Notes: generated from the letters alone by a model not told the origin. A stretch of 64,000 bases of DNA from an uncultured Prochlorococcus sp. (GCA_902538225.1 CACBEF010000001.1:1-64000); one strand, 5' to 3'. Positions 32,532 to 43,398 are shown, numbered from the stretch's first letter. Translations and numbers: made by a program.

Positions 32532-33799
32532 TTAATTGATGCTTCAAGTTTGCCTTCATAAAGAGGAAAACGATTACATAAGGTTAATACTCTTTCTTTA
32601 CATTGACTTTCAATTTGTGAATCGTCTGGGTTTAGTAATCTATCAGCAATAATTTCGCCAACTTCAGCAAAAGCATTCTCATTAAATCCTCTAGTAGTTA
32701 AAGCGGCAGTTCCCAACCTTAGTCCGCTGGTTACAAAAGGTGATTCAGGGTCAAATGGAACGGTATTTTTATTTGCAGTGATATTCACTTCACTTACAAG
32801 CAAGTCAGCAATTTTACCAGTCATATTGATACTTCTTAAATCGAGTAAAACAATATGATTATCAGTTCCTCCACTCACGATATTGATACCTCTATTTATT
32901 AAAGTTGAAGCTAAAACTTTTGCATTTTTTATTACTTGTTGGGAATAATTAACGAAATCTGGCTGCAAGGCTTCTCCAAATGCAACTGCTTTAGCGGCAA
33001 TTATATGTTCGAGGGGCCCACCCTGAGTTCCAGGGAAAACAGATTTATCAAATTTCTTTCCAAATTCTGCATCTTTACATAAGATGAGTCCCCCTCTAGG
33101 CCCTCTTAATGTTTTATGAGTAGTTGTAGTAACTACATCACAATAAGGGATTGGATTTGGGTGAAGTTTACTTGCTACAAGACCGGCAATATGTGCAATA
33201 TCAGCCATTAAGAAAGCACCAACTTCATCTGCAATATTTCTAAATGATTCAAAATCAATTGTTCTTGGATAAGCAGAATATCCGCATATGATCAATTTTG
33301 GCTTTGTTTCAAGTGCTATTTCTCTTATTTCATCAAAATTTAATTCACTAGTTTCTTTATTTACACCATAGTGAACTGCATTGAACCACTTACCACTCAT
33401 ATTTACTGGAGATCCATGAGTTAGGTGTCCACCATGAGATAAATCCATCCCCATGATTGTGTCGCCAGGTTTAAGTAGACTTAGGAAAACAGCAGCATTT
33501 GCCTGTGCTCCACTATGGGGTTGAACATTAGCCCAATTTGCATTAAATAATTTTTTCGCTCTCTGAATAGCTAATTCTTCGATTTCATCAACAAATTCAC
33601 ATCCCCCGTAATATCTTTTTTGAGGTAATCCCTCTGCGTATTTATTTGTAAGGACTGATCCTTGAGCCTGCATGACGGCAATTGATGCAAAATTTTCACT
33701 TGCTATTAACTCAAGATGAGTTTCCTGTCTATTTTTTTCAGAGTTTATAAAATTTGATATTACTGGATCACTTTCTTTAAGATTTTGAAGAATATTCAT
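32528..33799 (-). CDS. glyA: Serine hydroxymethyltransferase
   Basis: [45 protein letters not shown]. Confidence 0.98.
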   Translation of the reverse strand: MNILQNLKESDPVISNFINSEKNRQETHLELIASENFASIAVMQAQGSVLTNKYAEGLPQKRYYGGCEFVDEIEELAIQRAKKLFNANWANVQPHSGAQANAAVFLSLLKPGDTIMGMDLSHGGHLTHGSPVNMSGKWFNAVHYGVNKETSELNFDEIREIALETKPKLIICGYSAYPRTIDFESFRNIADEVGAFLMADIAHIAGLVASKLHPNPIPYCDVVTTTTHKTLRGPRGGLILCKDAEFGKKFDKSVFPGTQGGPLEHIIAAKAVAFGEALQPDFVNYSQQVIKNAKVLASTLINRGINIVSGGTDNHIVLLDLRSINMTGKIADLLVSEVNITANKNTVPFDPESPFVTSGLRLGTAALTTRGFNENAFAEVGEIIADRLLNPDDSQIESQCKERVLTLCNRFPLYEGKLEASIK

Positions 33800-33876
33800 T
33801 GAATTTGATAAGTAATACCCATAATATAGACGATATTTTTTAGAAAAATATAAAAAGAATATTTCATAATTTTAAA

Positions 33877-33950
33877 CGCGCCTGGAGAGATTCGAACTCC
33901 CGACACCCTGATCCGTAGTCAGGTGCTCTAATCCACTGAGCTACAGGCGC
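33877..33950 (-). tRNA. tRNA-Arg (anticodon ACG)
   Basis: Minus strand GCGCCTGTAGCTCAGTGGATTAGAGCACCTGACTACGGATCAGGGTGTCGGGAGTTCGAATCTCTCCAGGCGC; cloverleaf. Confidence 0.97.
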
Positions 33951-34036
33951 ATAATTATGTAATATCTCTGTTTCAGGGTCTCTTAGTCAACTAGATTTCA
34001 GGTAAAATATCTATTATTAACAATCTAATTATTAAT

Positions 34037-34288
34037 ATGCCTATAAAGTGGTACGGAAATGGTGATTTAGAAGATCCCATATATAAACATTTTTCTCGAA
34101 TAGTAAATTTTGTTATTCACTGCATGATATTTACTGCGATAGTAAGTGGCACTTGGCTTTTAAAAGAAATTAAATATGAAATTGCTTTTTTTAATAATTT
34201 TGCAATTTTCTGGTCAATTCTTTTAGCCTCACATTTACTATTTGTAATTATGAAAAAACCTAAAGATACTTCAAAACAATCAACTTAA
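34037..34288 (+). CDS. Conserved small 2-TM membrane protein
   Basis: 83-aa ORF with two hydrophobic segments. Confidence 0.65.
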   Translation: MPIKWYGNGDLEDPIYKHFSRIVNFVIHCMIFTAIVSGTWLLKEIKYEIAFFNNFAIFWSILLASHLLFVIMKKPKDTSKQST

Positions 34289-34302
34289 TTAATTTTTAAT
34301 TT

Positions 34303-34593
34303 ATGGACTCTCAGGTACGAATAAGTGATCTAGAAAATATTATTTCAGAAAAGGTTTTTATAAAAATAGAAAAGTGGAATTTATATCTTGGAGATGCTGG
34401 CCTAGCTAGAAATCTTGCTATTGAATGTATCAGCAATAAAAATCAAGGCCCATTGGAGGCTGCAAAAATAAGTTTGAAAGCAATAAATGTAAAAGTAGGG
34501 GATGGTGTTAACAGTATTCCACTGATCAATTTAATAACTAACTCACAAATTCTAGAATTAGAGGAGATTTTGGAAAGTTTTTTTGAAAACTAA
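34303..34593 (+). CDS. DUF3181-like cyanobacterial protein
   Basis: EKWNLYLGDAGLARNLAIECISNKNQGPLEAAKISLKAINVKVGDG. Confidence 0.7.
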   Translation: MDSQVRISDLENIISEKVFIKIEKWNLYLGDAGLARNLAIECISNKNQGPLEAAKISLKAINVKVGDGVNSIPLINLITNSQILELEEILESFFEN

Positions 34594-36212
34594 ATCTTTT
34601 TTTTATAAACTTTAAATTTATTTACTTTCAGGAATTTTGTAAGAAAAAAATAGATTACAAAAAAAGTTAGAGATCCAAATATTAATAATAAAAATTCTCC
34701 GAGATTCGAATTGAAGTTATTTGTAGTTTTAAAAATAGTAAAACAAAGTGTGCTATCTATAAATGCCGCTAATGACATGAGGATAATTTTCCTTAATAAA
34801 TCCAAGTTAGGCAAGTGGATATTTTCATTTCTCAGATTAAAAGAAAGAAAAACACAAACTATAAAGTTGACTATTACTGAAGATAAAATTATTCCTTCTA
34901 CTCCAAAGTTATATGGAGAAAGATTCCCAAAATTATTAATTGGGGCACCAATTAACAACCAATCAAAAAAAATATTTAATATTATCCCTGCAAATGATGA
35001 CTTGAAAGGGAAGTTTGTTTTTTCTATTGAATAGTAAGTTCTTACTAATAAATCTCTGTAAAGATAAAAAGGTATGCCAACTCCATAAGCAATTAATATA
35101 TTCTTTACTTTTAAAGCCGCGGAATAATCAAAAGATCCTCTCTGAAAAACTAACTGTACTATCTGATTATTAAAAGTTATGAAAAATGCGGCTAAAAAAA
35201 TAGTTGTCAAAAAACAGTACTCTATTCCAGAAATCAATTTTTTTTGGAGCCCTATATAGTCTTTATCACTTCTCAATTTAGAGAATTTTGGAAGTAATGG
35301 CAAAATCAAAGAGTTAGATAATATGCCTAATGGGGCTTGTATCAGAAAGTTTCCGTAAGCTAGTCCCGATGCTGCTCCTTGAAAACTTGAAGCGAAAAAC
35401 ATATCGATAAAAACATTAATTTGACTGAGACCTGATGATATAGATGCTGGAATAATTAGTTTGAAAATCCTCCTCTCTTCATCATTAAATAATTGGAAGT
35501 TTGACTTTAATCTTAAGAGACCGATTTTATTTATTTCCGAAATTTGAACAACAAACTGAATTAAAGTTCCGGTCAAAGTTGCAAAAGCTAGTAATCCCGT
35601 ATAAGTAAAGAAATGAGAAAATGCATTTTCTTGGTTGATAATCCAACTTAATAAAATAAAAAAAATAGTAGTTAGACTTGTTATCGCTGGACTTATACTT
35701 GATAAAAAGAATTTTCTTTGGGAATTTAAGGCGCCAAAGCTTAAACCTATGAATCCGGACAAAGGGATACAAGGTGTAAGTATTTTTAATTGGTAAGTGG
35801 CAATTGATTTAGCTTCGTAACTTAAATTGGGGGCTAATAATTGAATTAATAAACTGGAATTAAAGTATATCAATATAGCTAAACCAATTAATAATATTGA
35901 GAGTTTTATGCTGACTTGAGTTAAAACAATTCCTCCATTTTTTTTGTTAAGGGGAGTAAGAACGGCAACAACTGAGTTATGTAAGGGACCATTAATCCCT
36001 CCAATGATTATTAGCAAAAAACCTGGAATTATATAGGCATAATTAAATGCGTCGTATGTTACTCCAACTCCAAAAGCAGCAGCTATAAATATTTGTCTTA
36101 TACATCCAGCTAATTTACTAAGACTAGTACCAAATGAAATTGAAAAAACATTATTTTTTAAAAATGAATGCATTTGGATTTGTCTAAATTTTTCAAGAAG
36201 TTTAAGTTTCAA
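34590..36212 (-). CDS. murJ: Lipid II flippase MurJ / MviN
   Basis: GTSLSKLAGCIRQIFIAAAFGVG, polytopic, MVF family pattern. Confidence 0.92.
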   Translation of the reverse strand: MKLKLLEKFRQIQMHSFLKNNVFSISFGTSLSKLAGCIRQIFIAAAFGVGVTYDAFNYAYIIPGFLLIIIGGINGPLHNSVVAVLTPLNKKNGGIVLTQVSIKLSILLIGLAILIYFNSSLLIQLLAPNLSYEAKSIATYQLKILTPCIPLSGFIGLSFGALNSQRKFFLSSISPAITSLTTIFFILLSWIINQENAFSHFFTYTGLLAFATLTGTLIQFVVQISEINKIGLLRLKSNFQLFNDEERRIFKLIIPASISSGLSQINVFIDMFFASSFQGAASGLAYGNFLIQAPLGILSNSLILPLLPKFSKLRSDKDYIGLQKKLISGIEYCFLTTIFLAAFFITFNNQIVQLVFQRGSFDYSAALKVKNILIAYGVGIPFYLYRDLLVRTYYSIEKTNFPFKSSFAGIILNIFFDWLLIGAPINNFGNLSPYNFGVEGIILSSVIVNFIVCVFLSFNLRNENIHLPNLDLLRKIILMSLAAFIDSTLCFTIFKTTNNFNSNLGEFLLLIFGSLTFFVIYFFLTKFLKVNKFKVYKKKI

Positions 36213-36243
36213 TTATATTTGATTTTTAACTAACGACATATTT

Positions 36244-36984
36244 ATGAATGATCGGATAATTGAATTTGATCCATTAATTGAGGGAGTTTTAATCAAGAGG
36301 TATAAAAGGTTTCTTGCAGATATAAAATTAGAGAGTGGAGAGGTAGTAACTGCTCATTGTGCCAACACAGGACCAATGAAGGGACTTTTGAGTGAGGGAG
36401 CAAAGGTAAGAATAAGTGTTTCCACTTCTCCAAAAAGAAAATTACCTTTTACTTGGGAACAGATATGTGTTTTAGATGCAAAAAATGAGGAGGTTTGGGT
36501 TGGTATTAATACTCTTTTTGCAAATAAGTTAATCAAAAAGGTTATTGAGAAAAATTTGCTTGACGAAATAATAGGAGAAATTGAGACAATTAAATCTGAA
36601 GTTGCTTATGGAAAAGATAAAAAAAGCAGAATCGACTTTTTATTAACTCCAAAATCTTCAAATCCTGATAAACGTAACATTTACATTGAGGTTAAAAATA
36701 CGACTTGGATTAACGAAAATGTAGCTCTATTCCCAGATACAGTAACGAAAAGAGGCCAAAAACACTTAATAGAATTAAAAGAACTAATTCCTGAAAGTAA
36801 AAGTGTTTTAGTGCCTTGCATAACTAGAAAAGATGCTGAATTTTTTACTACTGGAGATGAGGCAGATCCTTTATATGGCAAGCTTTTTAGGGAATCATCG
36901 AGTGCAGGTATGATAACCATTCCTTGTGCATTTGTATTTCATAAAGATCACGTAACATGGAATGGAATTAAACCTTTAAAATAA
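36244..36984 (+). CDS. sfsA: Sugar fermentation stimulation protein homolog
   Basis: [53 protein letters not shown]. Confidence 0.95.
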   Translation: MNDRIIEFDPLIEGVLIKRYKRFLADIKLESGEVVTAHCANTGPMKGLLSEGAKVRISVSTSPKRKLPFTWEQICVLDAKNEEVWVGINTLFANKLIKKVIEKNLLDEIIGEIETIKSEVAYGKDKKSRIDFLLTPKSSNPDKRNIYIEVKNTTWINENVALFPDTVTKRGQKHLIELKELIPESKSVLVPCITRKDAEFFTTGDEADPLYGKLFRESSSAGMITIPCAFVFHKDHVTWNGIKPLK

Positions 36985-37067
36985 TTAAAAAACTTGATAA
37001 TTTGAAATTCAAAAAAAATAATTTTTAAATTTAACAAATATTTTTTTAAGGTGCAACTATAAAATTG

Positions 37068-37110
37068 GTATAAACAACTACTAGACACAGATAAGTTTTT
37101 TGAATAAATT
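37068..37110 (+). promoter_or_regulatory. NtcA-activated promoter of amt1: GTATAAACAACTAC-N23-TAAATT
   Basis: Perfect GTA-N8-TAC at 37068-37081 and TAN3T box at 37105-37110, 23-nt spacing. Confidence 0.75.
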
Positions 37111-37164
37111 TAAATTTGAAAGGAAACAGCACAAACTGTTTTTTTGCAGATCTAATTTTTTTTT

Positions 37165-38625
37165 ATGACCACTGCTTTGCAAACGCCTCAAAGGCGCTCT
37201 AGGTCCAAACTTCAAGATGCAAGTCTTGTTAATGGACCTATGCTCCTTTTGAGGAGTATTCGAGGATTTAGTTCAAACCGCTCAATGTTGTGGCTTGCAA
37301 CTGTTCCCCTAGCTTTGTTTGGTTTAGGTATTTTTAATCTTTCAGCTCATGCAGCTGATTTACCTGAGTTGAATGCAGCTTTTCTTGCTAACAATTTATG
37401 GCTTTTGATCGCTACTATTTTGGTGATCTTCATGAACGCCGGTTTCGCTATGGTTGAGGCAGGTATGTGCCGTTCTAAGAACGCTGTTAACATTCTTGCT
37501 AAAAACCTCTTTGTATTTGCTCTAGCTGTAACTTCTTACTGGTTTATCGGCTATTCATTAATGTACGGAGGAAGCGTTGCTGACGGATGGCTTTATTTTG
37601 GAGGCTTATTTTTTGATCCAACAGTTACCGCTGATATGGTTACTGATGCTGGATTAGTCCCAACTGTTGATTTCTTGTTCCAGTCTGCGTTCGCAGGAAC
37701 TGCGGCAACTATCGTTTCCGGTCTTGTTGCTGAAAGAGTTAAATTTGGAGAATTTGTTGTTTTTGCGATTGTATTAACTGCATTTATTTATCCAATTGCT
37801 GGTAGCTGGAAATGGAATGGTGGATGGCTTGATTCTTTAGGTTTTGTTGACTTTGCTGGTTCTTCAATTGTTCACTCAGTTGGAGCATGGGCAGGTCTTG
37901 TAGGAGCTATGCTTCTTGGACCAAGAATTGGTAAATACGCTGATGGCAAACCATCTGCTATGCCTGGACACAATATGGCTATAGCTACTTTGGGTGCATT
38001 AGTTCTATGGATAGGTTGGTATGGATTTAACCCCGGCTCTCAACTCGCTATGGACCAATGGGTTCCATATGTTGCTGTAACAACTACTTTAGCAGCAGCA
38101 GCTGGTGCTATAGGAGCAACTATTGTTTCAACATTAACTTCAGGTAAGCCTGATCTTACAATGATTATTAACGGAATCCTTGCTGGTTTGGTTAGTATTA
38201 CTGCTGGTTGTGGTGATATGACACTCGCTGGAGCCTGGTTTGCAGGACTAGTTGGTGGAATTATCGTTGTATTTTCTGTTGCAGCACTTGATGCCGCTGA
38301 AATCGATGATCCTGTAGGTGCATTCTCTGTTCACGGAGTTTGTGGTGTATGGGGTACTGTAGTTATCGGTCTTTGGGGTACAGCAGTACAAGGTGATGGT
38401 GCAGGTATGGGATTGTTCAATGGTGGAGGTATTACACTTCTTCTAGTTCAAGCTCTTGGTGCCGCAGCTTATGCTATCTGGACACTAGTTACATGTTGGA
38501 TTACTTGGTCTGTAATTGGAGGATTATTCGGTGGAATCCGAGTATCTGAAGAGGAAGAGACTCAAGGCTTAGATATAGGAGAGCACGGAATGGAAGCATA
38601 TCCTGACTTTGCATCTGCTAAATAA
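37165..38625 (+). CDS. amt1: Ammonium transporter
   Basis: FMNAGFAMVEAGMCRSKNAVNILAKN, SSIVHSVGAWAGLVGAMLLGPR, SVHGVCGVWGT. Confidence 0.97.
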   Translation: MTTALQTPQRRSRSKLQDASLVNGPMLLLRSIRGFSSNRSMLWLATVPLALFGLGIFNLSAHAADLPELNAAFLANNLWLLIATILVIFMNAGFAMVEAGMCRSKNAVNILAKNLFVFALAVTSYWFIGYSLMYGGSVADGWLYFGGLFFDPTVTADMVTDAGLVPTVDFLFQSAFAGTAATIVSGLVAERVKFGEFVVFAIVLTAFIYPIAGSWKWNGGWLDSLGFVDFAGSSIVHSVGAWAGLVGAMLLGPRIGKYADGKPSAMPGHNMAIATLGALVLWIGWYGFNPGSQLAMDQWVPYVAVTTTLAAAAGAIGATIVSTLTSGKPDLTMIINGILAGLVSITAGCGDMTLAGAWFAGLVGGIIVVFSVAALDAAEIDDPVGAFSVHGVCGVWGTVVIGLWGTAVQGDGAGMGLFNGGGITLLLVQALGAAAYAIWTLVTCWITWSVIGGLFGGIRVSEEEETQGLDIGEHGMEAYPDFASAK

Positions 38626-38645
38626 TCTAACTAAAAATTGATTTA

Positions 38646-38678
38646 AGAAACCTGACTTATGTCAGGTTTCTTTTTTTT
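38646..38678 (+). terminator. Rho-independent terminator of amt1
   Basis: AAGAAACCTGAC-TTAT-GTCAGGTTTCTT followed by a T-run. Confidence 0.92.
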
Positions 38679-38713
38679 ACGAAAAATTATTTAAAACGTT
38701 GTAATATAGAAAG

Positions 38714-39910
38714 ATGGATACTCAAGCTTTTAGAAGATCTCTTCATCATTCTGATAGATACAATAGAAGGGGTTTCGATTCTCCAACAAAAAGAGCTAAG
38801 GCATTAGAAGAAGCTTACCAAAGTGATTTGATAAGTTCTATTAGGGATAATGATTTTACTTACACTAAAGGCAGACTAAATATTAAGTTGGCCCAAGCCT
38901 TCGGCTTCTGTTGGGGAGTTGAAAGAGCTGTAGCAATGGCTTATGAAACTAGAAGACATTACCCTAATGAAAATATTTGGATAACAAACGAAATAATTCA
39001 TAACCCCTCGGTTAATGATCATTTGAGAAAAATGAATGTAAAATTCATCTCAGCTAAAAATGGAATTAAAGATTTTTCTTTAGTTTCTAATGGAGATGTT
39101 GTTATACTTCCAGCTTTCGGAGCTACTGTTCAAGAAATGAAACTCTTGCATGAGAAAGGTTGTCATATCATTGATACAACTTGTCCATGGGTTTCAAAGG
39201 TTTGGCATACAGTTGAAAAACATAAAAAACATGTTTTCACATCTATTATTCACGGAAAATTTAAACATGAAGAGACTCTCGCTACAAGTTCATTCGCAGG
39301 TAAATATTTAGTTGTACTTGATCTAGAAGAAGCGAACTACGTTTCTGAATATATTCTTGAAAGAGGTAATAGAAATGAGTTTATGAATAAATTTGCTAAA
39401 GCTTGTTCTAATGGTTTTGATCCTGATAAAGATTTAGATAGAGTGGGAGTTGCAAATCAGACAACTATGCTTAAAAGCGAGACTGAGGAAATTGGAAAGG
39501 TTTTTGAAAAGACGATGTTAAAGAAATTTGGACCAGAAAACTTAAATAGTCACTTTTTAGCTTTTAATACTATTTGTGATGCAACTGAAGAAAGACAAGA
39601 TGCAATGTTCTCTTTGGTTGATGAAGACCTTGATATTTTAGTAGTTATTGGAGGCTTCAATTCTTCTAATACTACTCATCTACAAGAAATAGCAATTAAC
39701 AAAAATATTTCTTCTTTTCACATTGATACGCCAGAGAGGATATCAGTTAAAGAAAACTCAATATTTCATAAACCACTTGGATCAGAATTAGAACTTAAAA
39801 ATAATTTTCTACCTAGTGGAAAAATTAATGTTGGAATTACCTCAGGTGCATCCACTCCTGATAAGGTAGTTGCGGATGTTATTGAAAAGTTAATTGATAT
39901 TGCTTCCTGA
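38714..39910 (+). CDS. ispH: 4-hydroxy-3-methylbut-2-enyl diphosphate reductase
   Basis: [38 protein letters not shown]. Confidence 0.96.
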   Translation: MDTQAFRRSLHHSDRYNRRGFDSPTKRAKALEEAYQSDLISSIRDNDFTYTKGRLNIKLAQAFGFCWGVERAVAMAYETRRHYPNENIWITNEIIHNPSVNDHLRKMNVKFISAKNGIKDFSLVSNGDVVILPAFGATVQEMKLLHEKGCHIIDTTCPWVSKVWHTVEKHKKHVFTSIIHGKFKHEETLATSSFAGKYLVVLDLEEANYVSEYILERGNRNEFMNKFAKACSNGFDPDKDLDRVGVANQTTMLKSETEEIGKVFEKTMLKKFGPENLNSHFLAFNTICDATEERQDAMFSLVDEDLDILVVIGGFNSSNTTHLQEIAINKNISSFHIDTPERISVKENSIFHKPLGSELELKNNFLPSGKINVGITSGASTPDKVVADVIEKLIDIAS

Positions 39911-40013
39911 ATTTGTTATTCATTTATAAATTTGCAGAGTTTTTTAAATTTATTAGTCAGATAATTCCAAAAGATCCACTTTATTAACTAGAATAATGAA
40001 AAATAAATGAAGT

Positions 40014-40574
40014 ATGGAAGACAAAGCACAAACTAATCAGGTTCAAACTGCAAGTATGAATAGAACTAAAGCGCCCCAAAAAGTTGAAGTTGTAGTTGCT
40101 AATTCATCTTCAGGTTCAGAAGTAAATATCCTTGGAGAACTATCGATTTTTGTTTTAAGAATAGGTTTTTGTGCTTTGATGATTCATCATGGCCTTGAGA
40201 AACTTCAGGATCCGCAGGGTTTTGCCGAGTTTGTAGTTGGTAAGTATTTCCCATTTTTGCCTGGTGATCCTGTTATTTGGACTTTTGGAGCAGCAATTAC
40301 TCAACTGGTATGCCCATTCGGGTTGGCTGTAGGGATTTTTGCGAGACTTTCTTCTCTTGGTCTATTCTCCACTATGGCATTTGCAGTTTATTTTCATCTC
40401 CTTGATACTGGACTAGAAGGTTTTCCTCTAGCAGTGGTCGAAGGTCATAATTATGCTTTCGAATTGTCTTTCATATATGGTGCTATTTCTCTCTACTTTC
40501 TATGTGCAGGTCCAGGCAGGCTATCTTTATTCAGAAAAACAAACAAGATTACATATTATCCAAAATCAACATAA
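40014..40574 (+). CDS. DoxX family membrane protein
   Basis: RIGFCALMIHHGLEKLQDPQGFAEFV, polytopic. Confidence 0.85.
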   Translation: MEDKAQTNQVQTASMNRTKAPQKVEVVVANSSSGSEVNILGELSIFVLRIGFCALMIHHGLEKLQDPQGFAEFVVGKYFPFLPGDPVIWTFGAAITQLVCPFGLAVGIFARLSSLGLFSTMAFAVYFHLLDTGLEGFPLAVVEGHNYAFELSFIYGAISLYFLCAGPGRLSLFRKTNKITYYPKST

Positions 40575-40575
40575 T

Positions 40576-42129
40576 TTAATGTAAGAAATGCCTTTTTTGG
40601 GTAAATACCATAGAGATTCCTTTCGAATTACACATATCAATACTTTCTTGGTCTCTTAGACTCCCTCCAGGTTGAACAATAGCTTTTATTCCGTAGTCAT
40701 TTGCTAGTTCTACAGTATCTGCAAATGGGAAAAACCCATCGCTGGCCATGATAGCATCAGAAGAGGAACTTCCAGCTGCTTTTAATGCAATTTTTGCTGC
40801 TCCAACTCTATTCATTTGTCCAGCTCCAATACCAATAGTTTTTTGGTTTTTTGCAATAACAATGGCATTAGATTTAACGTGTTTACAAATCTTCCATGCA
40901 AAATTTAGATCCAAGTTAATTTGATTACTAGGCTTTTTATTAGTTACTGAAATCCAATTTTCAGTTTTTTCTTGACTATCGTCAGTATCTTGAACTAGTA
41001 ATCCTCCCATTATTGATTTAGTAGAAGTTTGATTCTTTTTTGGAAGTTGATCTTTTGAAAACTTTAAAATTCTTAAATTCTTTTTAACTTTTAAAATTTC
41101 TAAAGCTTCCTCATCAAAAGATGGAGCGACCACACACTCTAAGAAAATATCTTTGAGGTGAATTGCGGTCTCACTATCAACATTTGAATTAAAAGCAACT
41201 ATTCCTCCAAATGCACTAACAGAGTCGCATTCCAAAGCATTCAAAAATGCTTGAGAAGCTGAATTACTTATAGAGGCACCACAAGGATTATTGTGTTTTA
41301 AAATAACAGAGGCAAACATGTCGGTTGTAAGTTTATCTTTTTCTGAGTAGCCAAATTCTAAAACTGTTGAAAGTGCAGACTCTAGATCTAATAGATTGTT
41401 ATAACTTAATTCTTTTCCTTGTAATTGTTCTGCTGAGTTCCATCCAATATTACTTAAACCGTACCAGAAAGCTTTTTGATGTGGATTTTCTCCATATCTT
41501 AAGGTTTTGATTAGTGGATAAGATTCAATATATTTGGAAGATTGTAAATCTCTTTCTTTTCTTATCCAATTAGATATTGCAGTGTCATAGTCTGCTGTAT
41601 GTTGAAAAGCTTCCAGGGCTAATTTTGCTTTATATGAGTCTTTCAATTCACCTTTTTTACTTTCTTCAAGAAAATTTTGATACTGACTAGGATCTACTAA
41701 AACGGAAACATCTTTATGATTTTTGGCTGCAGAACGAATCATAGATGGCCCTCCGATATCGATATTTTCAATGGCATTTTCCCATTTAGCTCCCTGATCT
41801 ACAGTTTTTTTAAAAGGATATAAATTTACAACTACTAAGTCAATTAACTCAAGATTGTTAGCTTCTATATCTTTTTTATGTTCCTCATCAGTTCTTTTAG
41901 CTAATATTCCCCCGTGTATTTTTGGATGTAAAGTTTTAACTCTTCCTCCAAGAATTTCTGGAGAATCAGTAAAATCAGCAACTTTAATAACTGGAATTTT
42001 AGCCTCTATAAGATGTTTGGCAGTTCCTCCACTTGATAGAATTTTATAATTAAATTGCTCTACCAATTCCTTACAAAATGGGATTATATTTTTTTTATCA
42101 GAGACACTTACTAAAGCTAATGGAGACAT
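40576..42129 (-). CDS. purH: Bifunctional AICAR formyltransferase / IMP cyclohydrolase
   Basis: LALVSVSDKKNI, LKTLRYGENPHQKA, MASDGFFPFADTVELA. Confidence 0.97.
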   Translation of the reverse strand: MSPLALVSVSDKKNIIPFCKELVEQFNYKILSSGGTAKHLIEAKIPVIKVADFTDSPEILGGRVKTLHPKIHGGILAKRTDEEHKKDIEANNLELIDLVVVNLYPFKKTVDQGAKWENAIENIDIGGPSMIRSAAKNHKDVSVLVDPSQYQNFLEESKKGELKDSYKAKLALEAFQHTADYDTAISNWIRKERDLQSSKYIESYPLIKTLRYGENPHQKAFWYGLSNIGWNSAEQLQGKELSYNNLLDLESALSTVLEFGYSEKDKLTTDMFASVILKHNNPCGASISNSASQAFLNALECDSVSAFGGIVAFNSNVDSETAIHLKDIFLECVVAPSFDEEALEILKVKKNLRILKFSKDQLPKKNQTSTKSIMGGLLVQDTDDSQEKTENWISVTNKKPSNQINLDLNFAWKICKHVKSNAIVIAKNQKTIGIGAGQMNRVGAAKIALKAAGSSSSDAIMASDGFFPFADTVELANDYGIKAIVQPGGSLRDQESIDMCNSKGISMVFTQKRHFLH

Positions 42130-42162
42130 TATGGGAAAGTTTACTTACTTAAGAATATAAAC

Positions 42163-42780
42163 ATGAAATATGCTATCAATCATGAATTTGTCTCGATTAG
42201 CTCTCAAACTGCAACTCATAGAATTATTTTGATGCATGGTTGGGGAGCTGATTCAGATGACCTTTTAACATTTGGAAAGGAGATGTCTGAAAAAATAAAT
42301 CTTGATTTTGAGGTAATTTCTTTGAGGGCTCCTGGATTACATCCAAGTGGTCAGGGAAGACAGTGGTATGGATTATACCCACATGATTGGAATGGAGCTG
42401 AGGTTGAAGTAAATAAACTTTTAGTTACATTAAAAAAATTTGATACTGATCAGATTCCACTAAGAAAAACAATTTTGTTGGGGTTCTCTCAGGGGGCGGC
42501 AATGGCAATTGATGCGGGATTTAAGTTAAATTTTGGATTAATTGTTGCTTGCAGTGGTTATCCACACCCCAACTGGGGCCAAGGAGAAAAATTCTCGCCA
42601 TTGATTATTAGTCATGGTTTATTTGATGACGTTGTGCCTATAGATGCCTCTAGGACTATTTATGAAAAGGTAAAAAGTAAGTCTTCTGAATTTTGTGAAT
42701 TATTAGAATTTGATGGATTTCATCAAATTGATTCAAATTTAATTAATTTTATAAGTTCAAATATAAGTAATATTTTTTAA
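42163..42780 (+). CDS. Alpha/beta hydrolase, phospholipase/carboxylesterase family
   Basis: LMHGWGADSDDLL, LLGFSQGAAMAIDAGF, SHGLFDDVVPI. Confidence 0.88.
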   Translation: MKYAINHEFVSISSQTATHRIILMHGWGADSDDLLTFGKEMSEKINLDFEVISLRAPGLHPSGQGRQWYGLYPHDWNGAEVEVNKLLVTLKKFDTDQIPLRKTILLGFSQGAAMAIDAGFKLNFGLIVACSGYPHPNWGQGEKFSPLIISHGLFDDVVPIDASRTIYEKVKSKSSEFCELLEFDGFHQIDSNLINFISSNISNIF

Positions 42781-43145
42781 ACAAAAGCATATTCATATTC
42801 TTCAATCTCTTCCCAATCATCTGCAGTAAGTTCTAGACCCTCAAATATTTTTTCTTCACCAATTCCTTCAACTACAACTTTTAGGGATGGAAATAGAAAA
42901 TGATTTTCTTCAGCATATTGGGCGCTAAACAACCCTTTTTCACCCCAAAAAAATCTATCGGTGGTATGTTCATTTCTTCTGACATTGAAAACTGAAGGCG
43001 CAGAGAGACCATTTTCAGCTATGAATCTTCTTGCTGCTGTAACTGGTTTATTTTTTCCAGTTTCGATATGATAAATAGGTACATGTGCCATTACTCTTTG
43101 GCCGGCCAATCTTCTTCTGCTGATTCTTTTTCTTTTTTTTGACAT
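42777..43145 (-). CDS. DUF3155-like cyanobacterial protein
   Basis: KKRKRISRRRLAGQRVMAHVPIYHIETGKNKPVTAARRFI. Confidence 0.75.
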   Translation of the reverse strand: MSKKRKRISRRRLAGQRVMAHVPIYHIETGKNKPVTAARRFIAENGLSAPSVFNVRRNEHTTDRFFWGEKGLFSAQYAEENHFLFPSLKVVVEGIGEEKIFEGLELTADDWEEIEEYEYAFV

Positions 43146-43236
43146 TGATTGGTACTCCTGAAATTATTAATGAGATTAGTCTTAATTATTTTTACTAATC
43201 TTATATATGTGATTTTAAATTCACTTCAAATTACAT

Positions 43237-43314
43237 AGAGGACCCATCAACCCCTGATGTAGCTTAAAATATGATTAAATATTCATATTTAAGGCTGGCT
43301 AAAGTCAGACCTCT
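43237..43314 (+). ncRNA. Candidate structured RNA (multi-hairpin) upstream of the histidine kinase; unconfirmed
   Basis: AGAGG/CCTCT closing helix enclosing CATCA-ACCCC-TGATG, CTTAAAATATGA/TCATATTTAAG and CTGGC-TAAA-GTCAG hairpins; locally GC-richer than flanks. Confidence 0.35.
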
Positions 43315-43398
43315 TTATATATCTTAATACTTTTTTCATATTTTACAAGCCCTTTTTCAAGTTTTTTTTAAAAAAAATTTCTCAAAATTTCATTTATT

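Noticed and set aside
33831-33850. ATATTTTT-N3-AAAAATAT dyad downstream of tRNA-Arg (minus)
   Set aside because: Consistent with an ordinary weak tRNA terminator or chance AT symmetry
43271-43327. 18-aa ORF MIKYSYLRLAKVRPLYIS upstream of the histidine kinase
   Set aside because: Very short, no Shine-Dalgarno, and inside the candidate RNA structure; cannot be supported as coding
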